Below are positions 38,499-47,349 of a stretch of 49,442 nucleotides of DNA, in pieces; positions within the stretch are counted from its first letter, which is position 1; each line of letters starts with the position of its first letter. The notes under the pieces are model-generated. The model was not told where the DNA came from. It worked only from the letters and a program-made list of their open reading frames with translations, and did no database searches. Origin of the DNA: Rhodococcus sp. IITR03 (GTDB lineage: Bacteria; Actinomycetota; Actinomycetes; Mycobacteriales; Mycobacteriaceae); assembly GCA_001017865.1 (NCBI GenBank), contig LATQ01000283.1, positions 1-49,442 of the forward strand, read 5' to 3'. The translations under genes were made by a program, and so were the position numbers.

Positions 38499-39944
38499 AT
38501 GACCGTTGCAACGGGGGCGTCGGAACAACAAGCGCAGGAACTCGGGGCGTCACCGTGGGACTCCCAGCACCGGGAGTTCGACTACGACCTGGACGACGTC
38601 GAGGGCGCGATCCCCGAGGGCCTGCGGGGCGCGCTCTACCGGATCGGGCCCGGCCGTCTCGACGTCGACGGTCATCCCCTGAGTCATATCTTCGACGGTG
38701 ACGGCATGGTCTCCCGCATCGACATCGGGCCGGAGGGGGTCCACTACCGGAATCGGTACGTGCGGACGAAGAGCTTCTCGAGGACGAACGAGACACGTCG
38801 TCCGGCAAAAGGATTCAGTACACAGAGGATCGGCGGGTCGCTCGCCAACGCGCTGAGGTTCCCTGAGAATCTCGCGAACACGAGTGTGTTGTTGCACGAC
38901 GACGTGCTCTACGCCCTCTGGGAAGGGGGACGACCGCACCGGCTCGACGCCGAGACCCTGCAGACCTACGGACCCGAATCCTTCGGTGGCGCGTTGAAAC
39001 GGCTCGGAGCGTTCTCCGCGCATCCGAAGACCGATCCCGCGACGGGCGAGGTGTTCAACTTCGGGCTCGACTTCTTCCCGCGACCGATGATCCGCTGCTA
39101 CCGACTCGATCGCGGCCGTCGCCTCCACGGACTCGCGACCGTCCCGATCCCGAAACTCGGATTCGTCCACGACTTCGCGTTGACCGAACGGCACCTGGTG
39201 TTCGTGCTCGGGCCGTTGGTGGTCCGGAATCCGATCCCGGTCGCCCTGGGTCTGCGTCCCTTCGACGATGCGTTGTCCTATCGACCGGAACTCGGCACCA
39301 CCATCGTCCTGGTCCCGCGCGACGGCGGCAGGCCGACCACCGTCGAACACGATGCGCTGTTCCATTTCCACGTCACCAATGCCCATGAAGACGGGGACCG
39401 CACTGTCGTCGAACTCGTCGCACACGATCCCGCCGATGGCTGGGAAGGGTGGAACAGGCACCTGCGCAACTATCGCGAGTCCGCCGGGCCGGCCTTCGGG
39501 GGCACCCTCACCCGGCTGTCCGTCGACCGCCGGACCCGCCGCGTCACCACCATCGAACTCGACGATCACGGATGTGAGTTCCCCCAGCTCGACCAGCGGT
39601 TCGCTACCACCGAGCATCGCTACAGCTACACGGCATCGGCATCGGTCCCGGGAGGCGATCCCGACTCGGTCACCACGATCGATCATCGCGCCGGAGCCGT
39701 GAGCCGATACACGGCCGCCACCGGCGACACCGTCTGCGAACCGCTCTTCGCGCCGGGCGGCGACGCCGAGGGCGACGGCTGGTTGCTGACACTCGAGCAC
39801 CGGCCCGCGCGCAGGACCAGCAGACTCGTCGTCCTGCGCGCCGATCGACCGGGCGACGGGCCGGTCGCGGCGGTGAACCTGCAGCACCACGTGCCGATGA
39901 CCTTCCACGGAGCCTTCCGGCCGGGGTCCGGCCTCCGGCATTGA
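38499..39944 (+). CDS. Carotenoid-cleavage-type oxygenase (RPE65/lignostilbene dioxygenase family)
   Basis: A complete 481-residue frame with the seven-bladed propeller signatures. LRGALYRIGPGRLDVDG and HIFDGDGMVSRIDI mark the N-terminus. The four Fe(II)-binding histidines are visible in FSAHPKTD, GFVHDFALT, FHFHVTNAHED and MTFHGAF, plus the second-shell Glu in VELVAHDP. Family enzymes cleave double bonds of carotenoids or stilbenes with O2. No carotenoid biosynthesis gene is seen nearby, so either class of substrate is possible. No good Shine-Dalgarno precedes ATG 38499; an inverted repeat lies just upstream. Confidence 0.9.
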   Translation: MTVATGASEQQAQELGASPWDSQHREFDYDLDDVEGAIPEGLRGALYRIGPGRLDVDGHPLSHIFDGDGMVSRIDIGPEGVHYRNRYVRTKSFSRTNETRRPAKGFSTQRIGGSLANALRFPENLANTSVLLHDDVLYALWEGGRPHRLDAETLQTYGPESFGGALKRLGAFSAHPKTDPATGEVFNFGLDFFPRPMIRCYRLDRGRRLHGLATVPIPKLGFVHDFALTERHLVFVLGPLVVRNPIPVALGLRPFDDALSYRPELGTTIVLVPRDGGRPTTVEHDALFHFHVTNAHEDGDRTVVELVAHDPADGWEGWNRHLRNYRESAGPAFGGTLTRLSVDRRTRRVTTIELDDHGCEFPQLDQRFATTEHRYSYTASASVPGGDPDSVTTIDHRAGAVSRYTAATGDTVCEPLFAPGGDAEGDGWLLTLEHRPARRTSRLVVLRADRPGDGPVAAVNLQHHVPMTFHGAFRPGSGLRH

Positions 39945-40042
39945 TCTCTCGGCTGTGGCGGCTCGGACTGTCGAGAAGCTTCACAGCCTCTCTCCGTTTG
40001 GGCGTCCCGGGTGGGCGAGTATCACCCCCTACAAATATGTTG

Positions 40043-40054
40043 CACTTATAAGTG
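40043..40054. promoter_or_regulatory. Palindrome CACTTATAAGTG before the antitoxin-like gene
   Basis: A perfect 12-base palindrome with a partial repeat of one arm (AAAGTG) just after it, in an AT-rich patch about 40 bases before the ATG at 40095. Its position suits autorepression by the helix-turn-helix protein encoded next. Confidence 0.6.
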
Positions 40055-40094
40055 AAAGTGGTTACGGTCGGAGTGGATGCAGGAGGTGTGAGCG

Positions 40095-40505
40095 ATGGAC
40101 GCAGTGATCGATCGCGGCGTGGGAAAGACGACACTGACGGTGACATCGGATCAGGTGTCGCAGGCCGGAGCGTTCAACCCTGCGGATCTGCTGTCGGTGG
40201 TTCCCGCCGAGCTGGCCGCAATCCTCACCGAAGTTGTGCAGATCGTCGCTGCGGGTGGCACGGTAACCATCGGTTCGATGCCGGATGAGCTGACCACTAC
40301 ATCAGCGGCGGATCTACTCGGCATCTCTCGCCCGACGCTGATGAAACTGATCCGCGAAGGGCAGATCCCAGGACACAAGGTCGGGACCCACACGCGACTC
40401 CATACTGCGGACGTCCTCGCCTACAGGGATCGGCTGCGCGAGCAACAAAGGGCCGCATTGCAGGATCTGCGCGACTTCGAAGAAGCCGAGGGACTGGATT
40501 ACTGA
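40095..40505 (+). CDS. Helix-turn-helix antitoxin-like DNA-binding protein
   Basis: A 136-residue frame with AGGAGG eight bases before ATG 40095. The C-terminal half is an excisionase-type helix-turn-helix (LTTTSAADLLGISRPTLMKLIREGQIPGHKVGTHTRLHTADVLAYRDRL) ending in an acidic tail. The N-terminal half is hydrophobic and acidic (ADLLSVVPAELAAILTEVVQIV). It precedes a PIN-domain gene by 53 bases, the standard order of an antitoxin and its toxin. An autoregulatory palindrome lies upstream. The pairing is inferred from context and family. Confidence 0.82.
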   Translation: MDAVIDRGVGKTTLTVTSDQVSQAGAFNPADLLSVVPAELAAILTEVVQIVAAGGTVTIGSMPDELTTTSAADLLGISRPTLMKLIREGQIPGHKVGTHTRLHTADVLAYRDRLREQQRAALQDLRDFEEAEGLDY

Positions 40506-40558
40506 CAGTCGGGAGGCTCGTATGTGTATGTGGCGGTAGGAAGCCTATTGTCACACGC

Positions 40559-41182
40559 GTGAGTTCACGAGTGCCGAACGTGCTGCCGGACGCGAACGTA
40601 CTGTATTCGCGGACTTTGAGGGACTGGCTCTGTCTGCTGGCCAACAGGTCCGGTCCGCCATTGTTCCACCTGCGTTGGACCGAGGACATTCTTGCGGAGT
40701 TGGTATATCACCTGCGCAAGAAGCACCCGCACTTCTCCGATCGTCAGATCGGGGGAGTGCGGGACAACATCGTCAGAGTGGCCGTACACGGCCGAATCAA
40801 GGGATACGAAATCGATCCGGGTCTGGCATATACAGACGAGTACGACGCGCACTTGCATGCCGCTGCCGAACATGGTGACGTCCAATATGTCATCACCAGC
40901 GACAATGGATTTCACGACTTTGCGGTAGCTCATGACGAATTTCTCGGCTACGAGGTCTATACCCCGGACGACTTCCTGATGCTCGTCCACCGGGACGCAA
41001 TCTCCACTGTCCGTGAAGCGCTGCTCGAACAGATCGCCTATCACCGCAGACTCGGTCGACCGTTCAACCTGGTGGCTCGTCTCGAAGACGCACAGGCTCC
41101 AAACTTCGCCGCCGCGATCCGCAAAATGATGCAAGCACCGGCGGTGGCTCGAGCCCTCTCGTGTGTCCCCGAAGGTACCTGA
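40559..41182 (+). CDS. PIN-domain toxin-like ribonuclease
   Basis: GTG 40559, 207 residues. The PIN acidic residues are visible: LPDANVLYS (Asp), WTEDILAELVYHL (Glu), and YVITSDNGFHDF (Asp, Asp). The C-terminal part (FLMLVHRDAISTVREALLEQIAYHRRLGRP) is helical. PIN toxins of the VapC type are Mg-dependent RNases held inactive by a cognate antitoxin. The protein is longer than classic VapC (about 130 residues), as in the PIN_3-type proteins linked to excisionase-like antitoxins. No mobile-element genes flank the module. Confidence 0.82.
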   Translation: MSSRVPNVLPDANVLYSRTLRDWLCLLANRSGPPLFHLRWTEDILAELVYHLRKKHPHFSDRQIGGVRDNIVRVAVHGRIKGYEIDPGLAYTDEYDAHLHAAAEHGDVQYVITSDNGFHDFAVAHDEFLGYEVYTPDDFLMLVHRDAISTVREALLEQIAYHRRLGRPFNLVARLEDAQAPNFAAAIRKMMQAPAVARALSCVPEGT

Positions 41183-41246
41183 GACCACACGGCTGTTCTC
41201 ACAGCCGATACCGCGGTGCAAACCGGTGATGGGCGATGATGGAGCC

Positions 41247-41429
41247 ATGTTGGAAACACCCGTCGTCATCGGTATCGGATCGATCTGCGTGGGGTTCGTC
41301 TTCTTCATGCTCGCCGCGACGGGCACGCGATCGCGCTGGGACAAGAAGATCACCATCACGCTCTTCGTCATCGCCATCGTCTTCATGACGATCATCCCGG
41401 TCATCGGGGCTGTGGGGTTCGCGGCCTGA
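41247..41429 (+). CDS. Small two-helix membrane protein
   Basis: A protein of 60 residues with two hydrophobic helices, VVIGIGSICVGFVFFMLAATG and ITITLFVIAIVFMTIIPVIGAVGFA, joined by a basic loop RSRWDKK that would face the cytoplasm. ATG 41247 is used; an in-frame ATG at 41229 also exists and neither has a strong ribosome-binding site. The function is unknown. Confidence 0.6.
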   Translation: MLETPVVIGIGSICVGFVFFMLAATGTRSRWDKKITITLFVIAIVFMTIIPVIGAVGFAA

Positions 41430-41517
41430 CACTCCGCGACGTCGCGGTGGAAGTGCTCGCACACCGCCGATCACCGTGGGAGTATCCACCGCAGGAAACC
41501 GAACAGGGGAGGTCGCG

Positions 41518-42862
41518 GTGGGTGGCGTCAGCGGTGAATTGAAAGACGAACTGACGAAGCGTCTTTCGTCGGTACTCGACGGAAGTTGGACGCTGCGGCG
41601 CATCGAACGTCTCACCGGTGGTGCGAGCCGCGAGACGTGGGCGATCACCGCGGTGTCGGCCACCGGCGACACCCGGGAGTTGATCCTGCGCCGCGACCGC
41701 CGGGACGCGAGGACGCGCGCAGGATCGCCATGGAAGCGGCGTCCTTCGACGAGGCCGCCCGCGTCGGCGTGCCCGTGCCCGACGTGATCGACCGCAGCGG
41801 CGACGAACCGCACCCCGGGATCGGCGCCTACCTCGTGATGTCGAAGGTGCCCGGCGAAGCACTCCCACAGAAGTTGTTGCGCGACGAGAATCTGGCCGAG
41901 GCCCGCGCCGCACTGCCCTACGAACTCGGACGCATCCTCGCCCGGATCCACCGCATGGACATTGAGGCCGTACCGAACCTGCCGGAACACGACCCGTTGA
42001 CCTCCCTCTTCGACGAGTACCTCACCAACGGCGAACCCGTGCCGGCGCTCGAGGCCGCGTTCGCGTGGCTCAGCCGCAACCGTCCACCGGCGGCCGGGAA
42101 AGCGTTCGTACACGGCGACTTCCGCAACGGGAACCTCCTCGTCGACGCAGAGGGCGTGCGCGGGGTGCTCGACTGGGAACTGGCGCACGTCGGGGACCCG
42201 ATGGAGGACCTCGGGTGGCTGTGTACCCGGACGTGGCGCTTCGGCTCGCCGCACCCGGTCGGCGGGTTCGGCTCCCGCGACGACCTGTTCCGCGGGTACG
42301 CCGACGAATCGGGCGAGAGTCCCGACCCCGAGGTCGTCCACTGGTGGGAGGTCTACGGCTCGCTGCGGTGGGCGGTGATCTGCCGGATGCAGGCCGCCGC
42401 AGCGGCGACGGGAGGAGACAACACCCTCGAACTGCTCGCCATCGGACGGCGCGTCGCCGAGTGCGAACACGACCTGCTGGACCTGCTCGGCGTCGCTCCC
42501 CACGAGGAGACGGAGACTCCTCCCCCCACTCCACCGTTCCTCGGGGCGCCGCCCGTCGAGGAGTTGCTCGAGGCGGTCCGCGAGTTCGTCCTGGAAGTCG
42601 GGGCGGGCGCCGACGCGAAGACCCGTTACCGCAGCCGGGTGGCGGCGCACGTCCTCGCATCGCCGCGCGGGAGGCCACCCTCGCCCCTGGGGTGCGGGAG
42701 ACCTCCCGGGTGCGACTCGCCGGGCTCGGCTACCGCTCCGAAGCCGAACTCGCCCTCGGTGTGCGTGCAGGACGAGATCACCTCGACGACCCGCAGGTCG
42801 CCGAGGTGATCAGGGGGCTGGCCGCGAACCGGCTGAAGGTCGCGAACCCGAAATATCGCTGA
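41518..42862 (+). CDS. APH-fold phosphotransferase (ACAD10/11 kinase-like) 2, two frameshifts
   Basis: GTG 41518 has GGGAGG upstream. N-terminal WTLRRIERLTGGASRETWAITAV and ELILRRD are followed by a missing base near 41700, then ARRIAMEAASFDEAARVGVPVPDVI. The Brenner motif is AFVHGDFRNGNLLV and the metal motif VLDWELAHVGDPMEDLGWL. A second break near 42660 leads to a C-terminal helical region ending RLKVANPKYR. About 449 residues, longer than the kinase at 21538 because of the C-terminal extension, which resembles the DUF6285-type tail found on such proteins (name from memory). It may phosphorylate a hydroxyacyl-CoA; the acyl-CoA dehydrogenase operon at 46154 would then be functionally linked. 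Confidence 0.83.
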
Positions 42863-42866
42863 CGGA

Positions 42867-44477
42867 TCAGTGCGCGGCGGCGACCTCCGCGCCGATGCCG
42901 GTCTCCGCGCGCACCAGCATCTCCGCGAACTTCTCGTCCTCGAGGCGGCCTCGTCCCCGACGCTTCTCGCCGACGATCGACCCGATCACGCACGCCGCGA
43001 TGCCGAGCGGCATGGTGACGATCACCGGGAGCTGGATGGTCAGGGGAGCGGGGCCGCTGCCCATCCACAGGGCCTCGGTGAACATCAGGCTCACGACCGT
43101 CGAGACGAGACCGGTGAGCACACCCCAGACCGCGCCGGTGGCGTTGAAGCGCCGCCAGTTCAGGCTCAGCACGAGGCGCAGATGCGCGCTGCCGGCCACC
43201 ATGAACGCCATGCCCATGAAGAAGGTGATGTTGGTGTCGTCACCGATGAGCATGGCCAGACCGATGGCGAGGACGCTGAAGGATACGGCTCCGTACCGCG
43301 CGATGCGGGCCTGGGCCTGGTCCTCCCGGGCCTGCTCGTCCGCGTCGAGATTCTCGATCGGTTCCTTCCGCGTGACCGCCGGCCACACATCGCGGGCGAA
43401 GGTACCGGCGGCGGAGATCACGACACCGGCGACCACTGCGACGATGGACGCGAAGGCGACCGCGGCGACGAGTGCGAGCGCGATGGAACCACCGACCGTG
43501 CCGGCGCCGCCACCGAGTTCGGTGACGAGCACGGGTGCCGCGAGGTTGCCACCGGGCCCGACGAGGTCGGTGCCGTTCGGTCCGAGCACGGCCGCGGCGC
43601 CGAATCCCATCACGATGACGATCAGGTAGAACAGGCTGCACAGCGCGACGGTCCAGCCGAGCGAGCGACGGGCCGTCGTGGCCTCGGGGACGGTGAAGAA
43701 CCGGATGAGGATGTGTGCCATCCGCAGTGCCCAGGCGAACGCGAGCGCGTAGGAGACGAGGTTGATCGCGCTGGTCTGGCCGAAGATCAGGCCGGGCGAC
43801 AGGATCGCGTCGCCCGCGACGGCGTTGTCGGTCGCGGCGTCGAGGACCTTCGGGAATGCGAACCCGAACTGCGCCAGGATGCCGAAGCACACGATGATCG
43901 CGAGCACCGACAGGATCGTCGACTTGATGACCTGCACCCAGGTGGTGGCGAGCATGCCGCCCACGAAGACGTAGATGCCCATGAGCGATCCGGCGACCAC
44001 CACCGACAGCCAGAACGGGATGCCCGAGACGGATTCGAGGAGCACACCCGCGGCGACGAGCTGGGCGAGCAACACGAAGGTGCCGGTGGCGATCGTGCTC
44101 AGCGCGACCGCGACCCGCACGTTCCGCGAGTCGGTCCGGAAGACGAGAACGTCGGCGAGGGTGTACTTGCCGAGATTGCGCATCTTCTCCGCGAGGAGGA
44201 ACAGCACCGGCAGGAACGAGATGACGGAGGTGAACAGGATGACGGTGCCGTCGACACCCTTGGAGAAGATCAGGCCGGTGGTGCCGAGGAAGCTGCCGGC
44301 GGAGATGAACTCACCTGCGATGGCGAATCCGTTCTGCCAGCTCGAGATCGAGCGGCCCGCGGCGAAGAATCCGTCGGCGCTCTTCGCGCGGCGGGACGCA
44401 GCGAAGGTCACCCACAGGGTCAGTGAGATGACGGCGCTGCAGATCGCGATGGCGAGATAATCGGCGTCACCGGTCAT
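42867..44477 (-). CDS. actP: Sodium:solute symporter, acetate permease-like (ActP)
   Basis: A complete 536-residue frame of the SSS family. Features: SADGFFAAGRSISSWQNGFAIAGEFISAGSFLG (helix 2 with the Na-site region), LAEKMRNLGKYTLADVL, LVAAGVLLESVSGIPFWLSVVVAGSLMGIYVFVGGMLATTWVQVIKS, and FAWALRMAHILIRFFTVPEATTARRS. About 13 membrane helices. ActP takes up acetate and other short monocarboxylates with Na+ or H+. The start overlaps the DUF485 gene by four bases, the usual yjcH-actP order. Confidence 0.9.
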   Translation of the reverse strand: MTGDADYLAIAICSAVISLTLWVTFAASRRAKSADGFFAAGRSISSWQNGFAIAGEFISAGSFLGTTGLIFSKGVDGTVILFTSVISFLPVLFLLAEKMRNLGKYTLADVLVFRTDSRNVRVAVALSTIATGTFVLLAQLVAAGVLLESVSGIPFWLSVVVAGSLMGIYVFVGGMLATTWVQVIKSTILSVLAIIVCFGILAQFGFAFPKVLDAATDNAVAGDAILSPGLIFGQTSAINLVSYALAFAWALRMAHILIRFFTVPEATTARRSLGWTVALCSLFYLIVIVMGFGAAAVLGPNGTDLVGPGGNLAAPVLVTELGGGAGTVGGSIALALVAAVAFASIVAVVAGVVISAAGTFARDVWPAVTRKEPIENLDADEQAREDQAQARIARYGAVSFSVLAIGLAMLIGDDTNITFFMGMAFMVAGSAHLRLVLSLNWRRFNATGAVWGVLTGLVSTVVSLMFTEALWMGSGPAPLTIQLPVIVTMPLGIAACVIGSIVGEKRRGRGRLEDEKFAEMLVRAETGIGAEVAAAH

Positions 44478-44848
44478 GATGCGACCTCCTCGGATGCGGG
44501 ACGGTTCCGTTCGACGGCTGCGACGGCGTCGTCGACGGCGGGGCCGATGTAGGTGCGGGAGAGACGGAAGTACGCCCAGACCAGCACCCAGGTTCCGGCG
44601 AACTGGGAGAACACCACCCACAGCGACAGCGGGATGCCGAGGACGACGGTGGTTCCCAATCGGTCGGGGAACCCGATGAAGGCGACGAGGAAGGACGTGA
44701 ACAGCACGACGGTGACGCCGCCGAGCGTGTTGGTCACCCGGGCGCGTCGGCGACGCAGTTCCGCGATCTCGGGAAGGTGGAGCATCCGCGTCCAGACGAA
44801 TTCGTCCGTCGAGGATGCAGGAACGGTGCCGTGCGCGGTGTCGGTCAT
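44474..44848 (-). CDS. DUF485-family membrane protein (YjcH-like), partner of the symporter
   Basis: A 124-residue protein from ATG 44848 with two membrane helices, VTVVLFTSFLVAFIGF and LWVVFSQFAGTWVLVWAYFRLS, typical of DUF485. These proteins are encoded directly before acetate permeases and probably support their assembly or activity. Four-base overlaps join it to the SnoaL-like gene before it and to the symporter after it. Confidence 0.88.
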   Translation of the reverse strand: MTDTAHGTVPASSTDEFVWTRMLHLPEIAELRRRRARVTNTLGGVTVVLFTSFLVAFIGFPDRLGTTVVLGIPLSLWVVFSQFAGTWVLVWAYFRLSRTYIGPAVDDAVAAVERNRPASEEVAS

Positions 44849-45341
44849 GCCCGTACCGCCGCACCGCGGGCGCTGTCGAGCGCGAAGAGGTTCTCGTCCC
44901 AGCCGGCCTCGAGCGGGCCGAAGAAGTGGAAGCGCACTTGCTTGACCTTGTAGAGCCAACGGCCGTCGATCTTGACGAGCTGGTCGTTGTAGCGACCGGC
45001 GGCGATCGCGGGTGCACCGTCGGTGACGCACGGCTGCCACAGGAACGAGCGCACCGTGCACGGTCACCGTCGAGGTCGATCTCGAGGTTCGTGATGAAGT
45101 GCCAGAAGGAGGTCAGGCCGCCGTCGGCGAGTCCCGCGAAGAAGGTGCGCATCTCCTCCTTTCCTCGCGGGTGGGACAGGCCGTCGAACTCGCCGTCGTC
45201 GGTGAACAGCTCCATGAGCGCGTCCCAGTTGCCGTCGTCGAGATGGCGGCAGTACTGCGCGTCGAGCTTCCGGATCGCTTCGAGGTCTTCGAGGCGGGTG
45301 ATGCGGTCGAGCAGGGACGACTCGGGATGGGGACTGGACAC
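44845..45341 (-). CDS. SnoaL/NTF2-like protein (SnoaL_4 type), one frameshift
   Basis: GTG 45341 has GGAGG seven bases upstream. The N-terminus LLDRITRLEDLEAIRKLDAQYCRHLDDGNWDALMELFTDDGEFDG is typical of SnoaL_4 proteins (small alpha+beta barrel). A missing base near 45062 moves the C-terminus (VRSFLWQPCVTDGAPAIAAGRYNDQLVKIDGRWLYKVKQVRFHFF) to another frame. About 166 residues. Members include steroid isomerases, dehydratases and ring-hydroxylating-oxygenase beta-like subunits. The coupling to a carboxylate symporter operon is unusual and may link uptake to metabolism of one carbon source. Confidence 0.85.
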
Positions 45342-45373
45342 AGCAGATCCTCCGTTGTGCGTGGTTATTAACA

Positions 45374-45405
45374 ACCGTTCATGTGATGTGGACCATAACA
45401 ACGGT
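45374..45405. promoter_or_regulatory. Inverted repeat in the SnoaL/TetR divergent promoter region
   Basis: ACCGTT (45374-45379) and AACGGT (45400-45405) are exact complements separated by 20 bases, in the 126-base divergent gap. It is a candidate operator for the TetR protein at 45468, which could control both directions. Short arms make this a moderate call only. Confidence 0.4.
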
Positions 45406-45467
45406 GCGCATCGCCGTCAACGGGAGGGTTCTTGCTGGTCGGTGTGATGTGTGCCTACTGTGCAGGG

Positions 45468-46067
45468 ATGAACAGCCGGTCGAACGGTGCGTCCTCGTCC
45501 ATTCGGGAACGGATTCTCGAGACCGCGCTCGACGAGTTCTACGAGTGCGGATTCCACGGGGCGACGATGCGCAATATCGCCAACGCCGCAGGTTGCAGCG
45601 CTGCCAACGTCTACAATCACTTCGAGAACAAGTCGGAACTGCTCGTGGAAATTCTCCGCCGCGCGAGCGACGAGCAGTTCACGGCGACCCGCAACGCCCT
45701 GCGCAAGGTCGGTGACGATCCGGCCGAACGGTGGCGCGCGGCGGTCGCAGCCCACGCTCTGTACACCGCGCGGAATCCGCGGGCGTGTCTGGTGGCGAAT
45801 TCGGAACTGCGTTATCTCGGTCCGCTCGACCGCAAGCGCGTGGTGGGCTCGCGCGACGCGCAGGAGCAACTCTTCGTCGACATCGCGGAAGACGGTGTGG
45901 CGCAAGCGATTTTTACGATCGAACGGGTGCATCAGGGGGTCACGGCGGTGCTCACGATGTGCGCCGGCATCCCCCTCTGGTTCCGGGAGAGCGGCCCCCT
46001 CTCGGCGCAGGAAGTCGCCGACGATTTCGCTGGATACGCGCTCAATCTGGTCGGATATTCGCGCTGA
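45468..46067 (+). CDS. TetR-family transcriptional regulator
   Basis: A 199-residue frame. The DNA-binding N-terminus IRERILETALDEFYECGFHGATMRNIANAAGCSAANVYNHFENKSELLVEIL is a standard TetR helix-turn-helix. The C-terminal ligand domain (RWRAAVAAHALYTARNPRACLVANSELRYL) resembles TetR_C_33/KstR2-like proteins that respond to acyl-CoA. ATG 45468 has only a weak purine tract upstream. It is divergent from the SnoaL gene and 86 bases ahead of the acyl-CoA operon, so it probably regulates one or both. Confidence 0.9.
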   Translation: MNSRSNGASSSIRERILETALDEFYECGFHGATMRNIANAAGCSAANVYNHFENKSELLVEILRRASDEQFTATRNALRKVGDDPAERWRAAVAAHALYTARNPRACLVANSELRYLGPLDRKRVVGSRDAQEQLFVDIAEDGVAQAIFTIERVHQGVTAVLTMCAGIPLWFRESGPLSAQEVADDFAGYALNLVGYSR

Positions 46068-46153
46068 ACCGTTGACGGGTCATGGGTGCCGTGCTGTACT
46101 GGGTGAACAAGCGTTAATGACCTACTCCGGTCCATCGAAGGAGTGCACCTCCC

Positions 46154-47349
46154 ATGACCCACCGCCCCTCGCAGCCGCGCACCGACTCCCCGCGTTATCT
46201 CACCGAGGAACGCCTCGCGATCCGCGACCTCGCCCGCGACTTCGCGATGACGAAGGTGCTGCCCGTCGCCAACGAACTCGACCCGGTCCAGGGCACCATC
46301 CCGACTCCCTCAAGAAGGAGATGGCCGAGATCGGCTTCTTCGGGATCATGATCCCCGAGGAACACGGCGGCCTCGGGCTCGGCGTCTTCGAGTACTGCCT
46401 CGTGGCCGAGGAACTGTCGCGGGCATGGATGAGCGTGTCGGGTCTGCTCGCCCGCGGCAACGGCATGGGCGGCGGCTTCACCCCCGAACAGGAGGCGGCA
46501 CTGCTGCCCAAGGTCGCCCGCGGTGAATACCTCGGCGCGTACGCCCTGTCGGAGGCCGAGGCCGGATCCGACGTCGCGAACATCTCGTGCCGTGCCGTGC
46601 GCGACGGTGACGAGTGGGTCGTCAACGGCACCAAGATGTGGTGCACCTATGCCGACGAGGCCGATTACCTCGTGCTCTTCGCCCGCACCGATCCGAACAA
46701 GGACCCGGCCAAGCCGCACCGCGGGATCAGCGCCTTCCTCGTCGAGAAGGAACGCGGCGTCTTCCCCGAGGGCATCTCGGGCACCAAGGTCCGCAAGATC
46801 GGCTACTTCGGATGGAGCACCTGGGAGTTGTCGTTCGACAACTTCCGCATCCCGGCCGACAAGATGCTCGGCGAGGAGGGCAAGGGCTTCTATCTCGCCG
46901 TCTCAGGCCTCGAGGTGGGGCGCGCCCATACCGCCGCCCGTGCCATCGGTCTCGCCCGCGCCGCGCTCGAGGATTCGATCGAGTACGTGCACACCCGCCG
47001 TCAGTTCGGCCGTCCCATCGGTGATTTCCAGCATCTGAGGTTCAAGATCGCGAAGATGGCCGCCGACATCGAGGCTGCACGTCAGCTGATGTACTCGGTC
47101 GCCACCGACATCGACACCGGCCGGCGGTGCTCGCTCGAGGCGTCGATGTGCAAGCTCGTCGCCACCGAGATGGCCGAGCAGGTCACCAGCGAGGCCGTGC
47201 AGATCCACGGCGGCGCCGGCTACACCACCGACTTCCAGGTCGAACGCCATTGGCGCGACGCGCGTCTGACGAAGATCTTCGAAGGCACCAGCGAGATCCA
47301 GATGCGCATCATCTCCGACGAACTCCTGGGAAGGCCCGAGCAGGCATGA
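46154..47349 (+). CDS. Acyl-CoA dehydrogenase (one frameshift)
   Basis: From ATG 46154 (AAGGAG upstream) the N-terminus reads RYLTEERLAIRDLARDFAMTKVLPVANELD. One lost C near 46303 (restoring TIPDSLKKEMAEIGF) joins it to GFFGIMIPEEHGGLGLGVFEYCLVAEELSRAWMSVSG. Then follow YALSEAEAGSDVANISCRAVRDGDEWVVNGTKMWCTYADEADY, GWSTWELSFDNFRIPADKMLG and the C-terminus QIHGGAGYTTDFQVERHWRDARLTKIFEGTSEIQ with the catalytic Glu in IFEGTSE. About 398 residues. It oxidises an acyl-CoA to the 2-enoyl-CoA with FAD. It overlaps the next gene by four bases. Confidence 0.93.

Noticed and set aside
42870..44426. 518-codon plus-strand frame rich in Asp, Glu, Gly and Arg
   Set aside because: Antisense of the symporter gene; composition is that of a reversed membrane protein, not a real protein.
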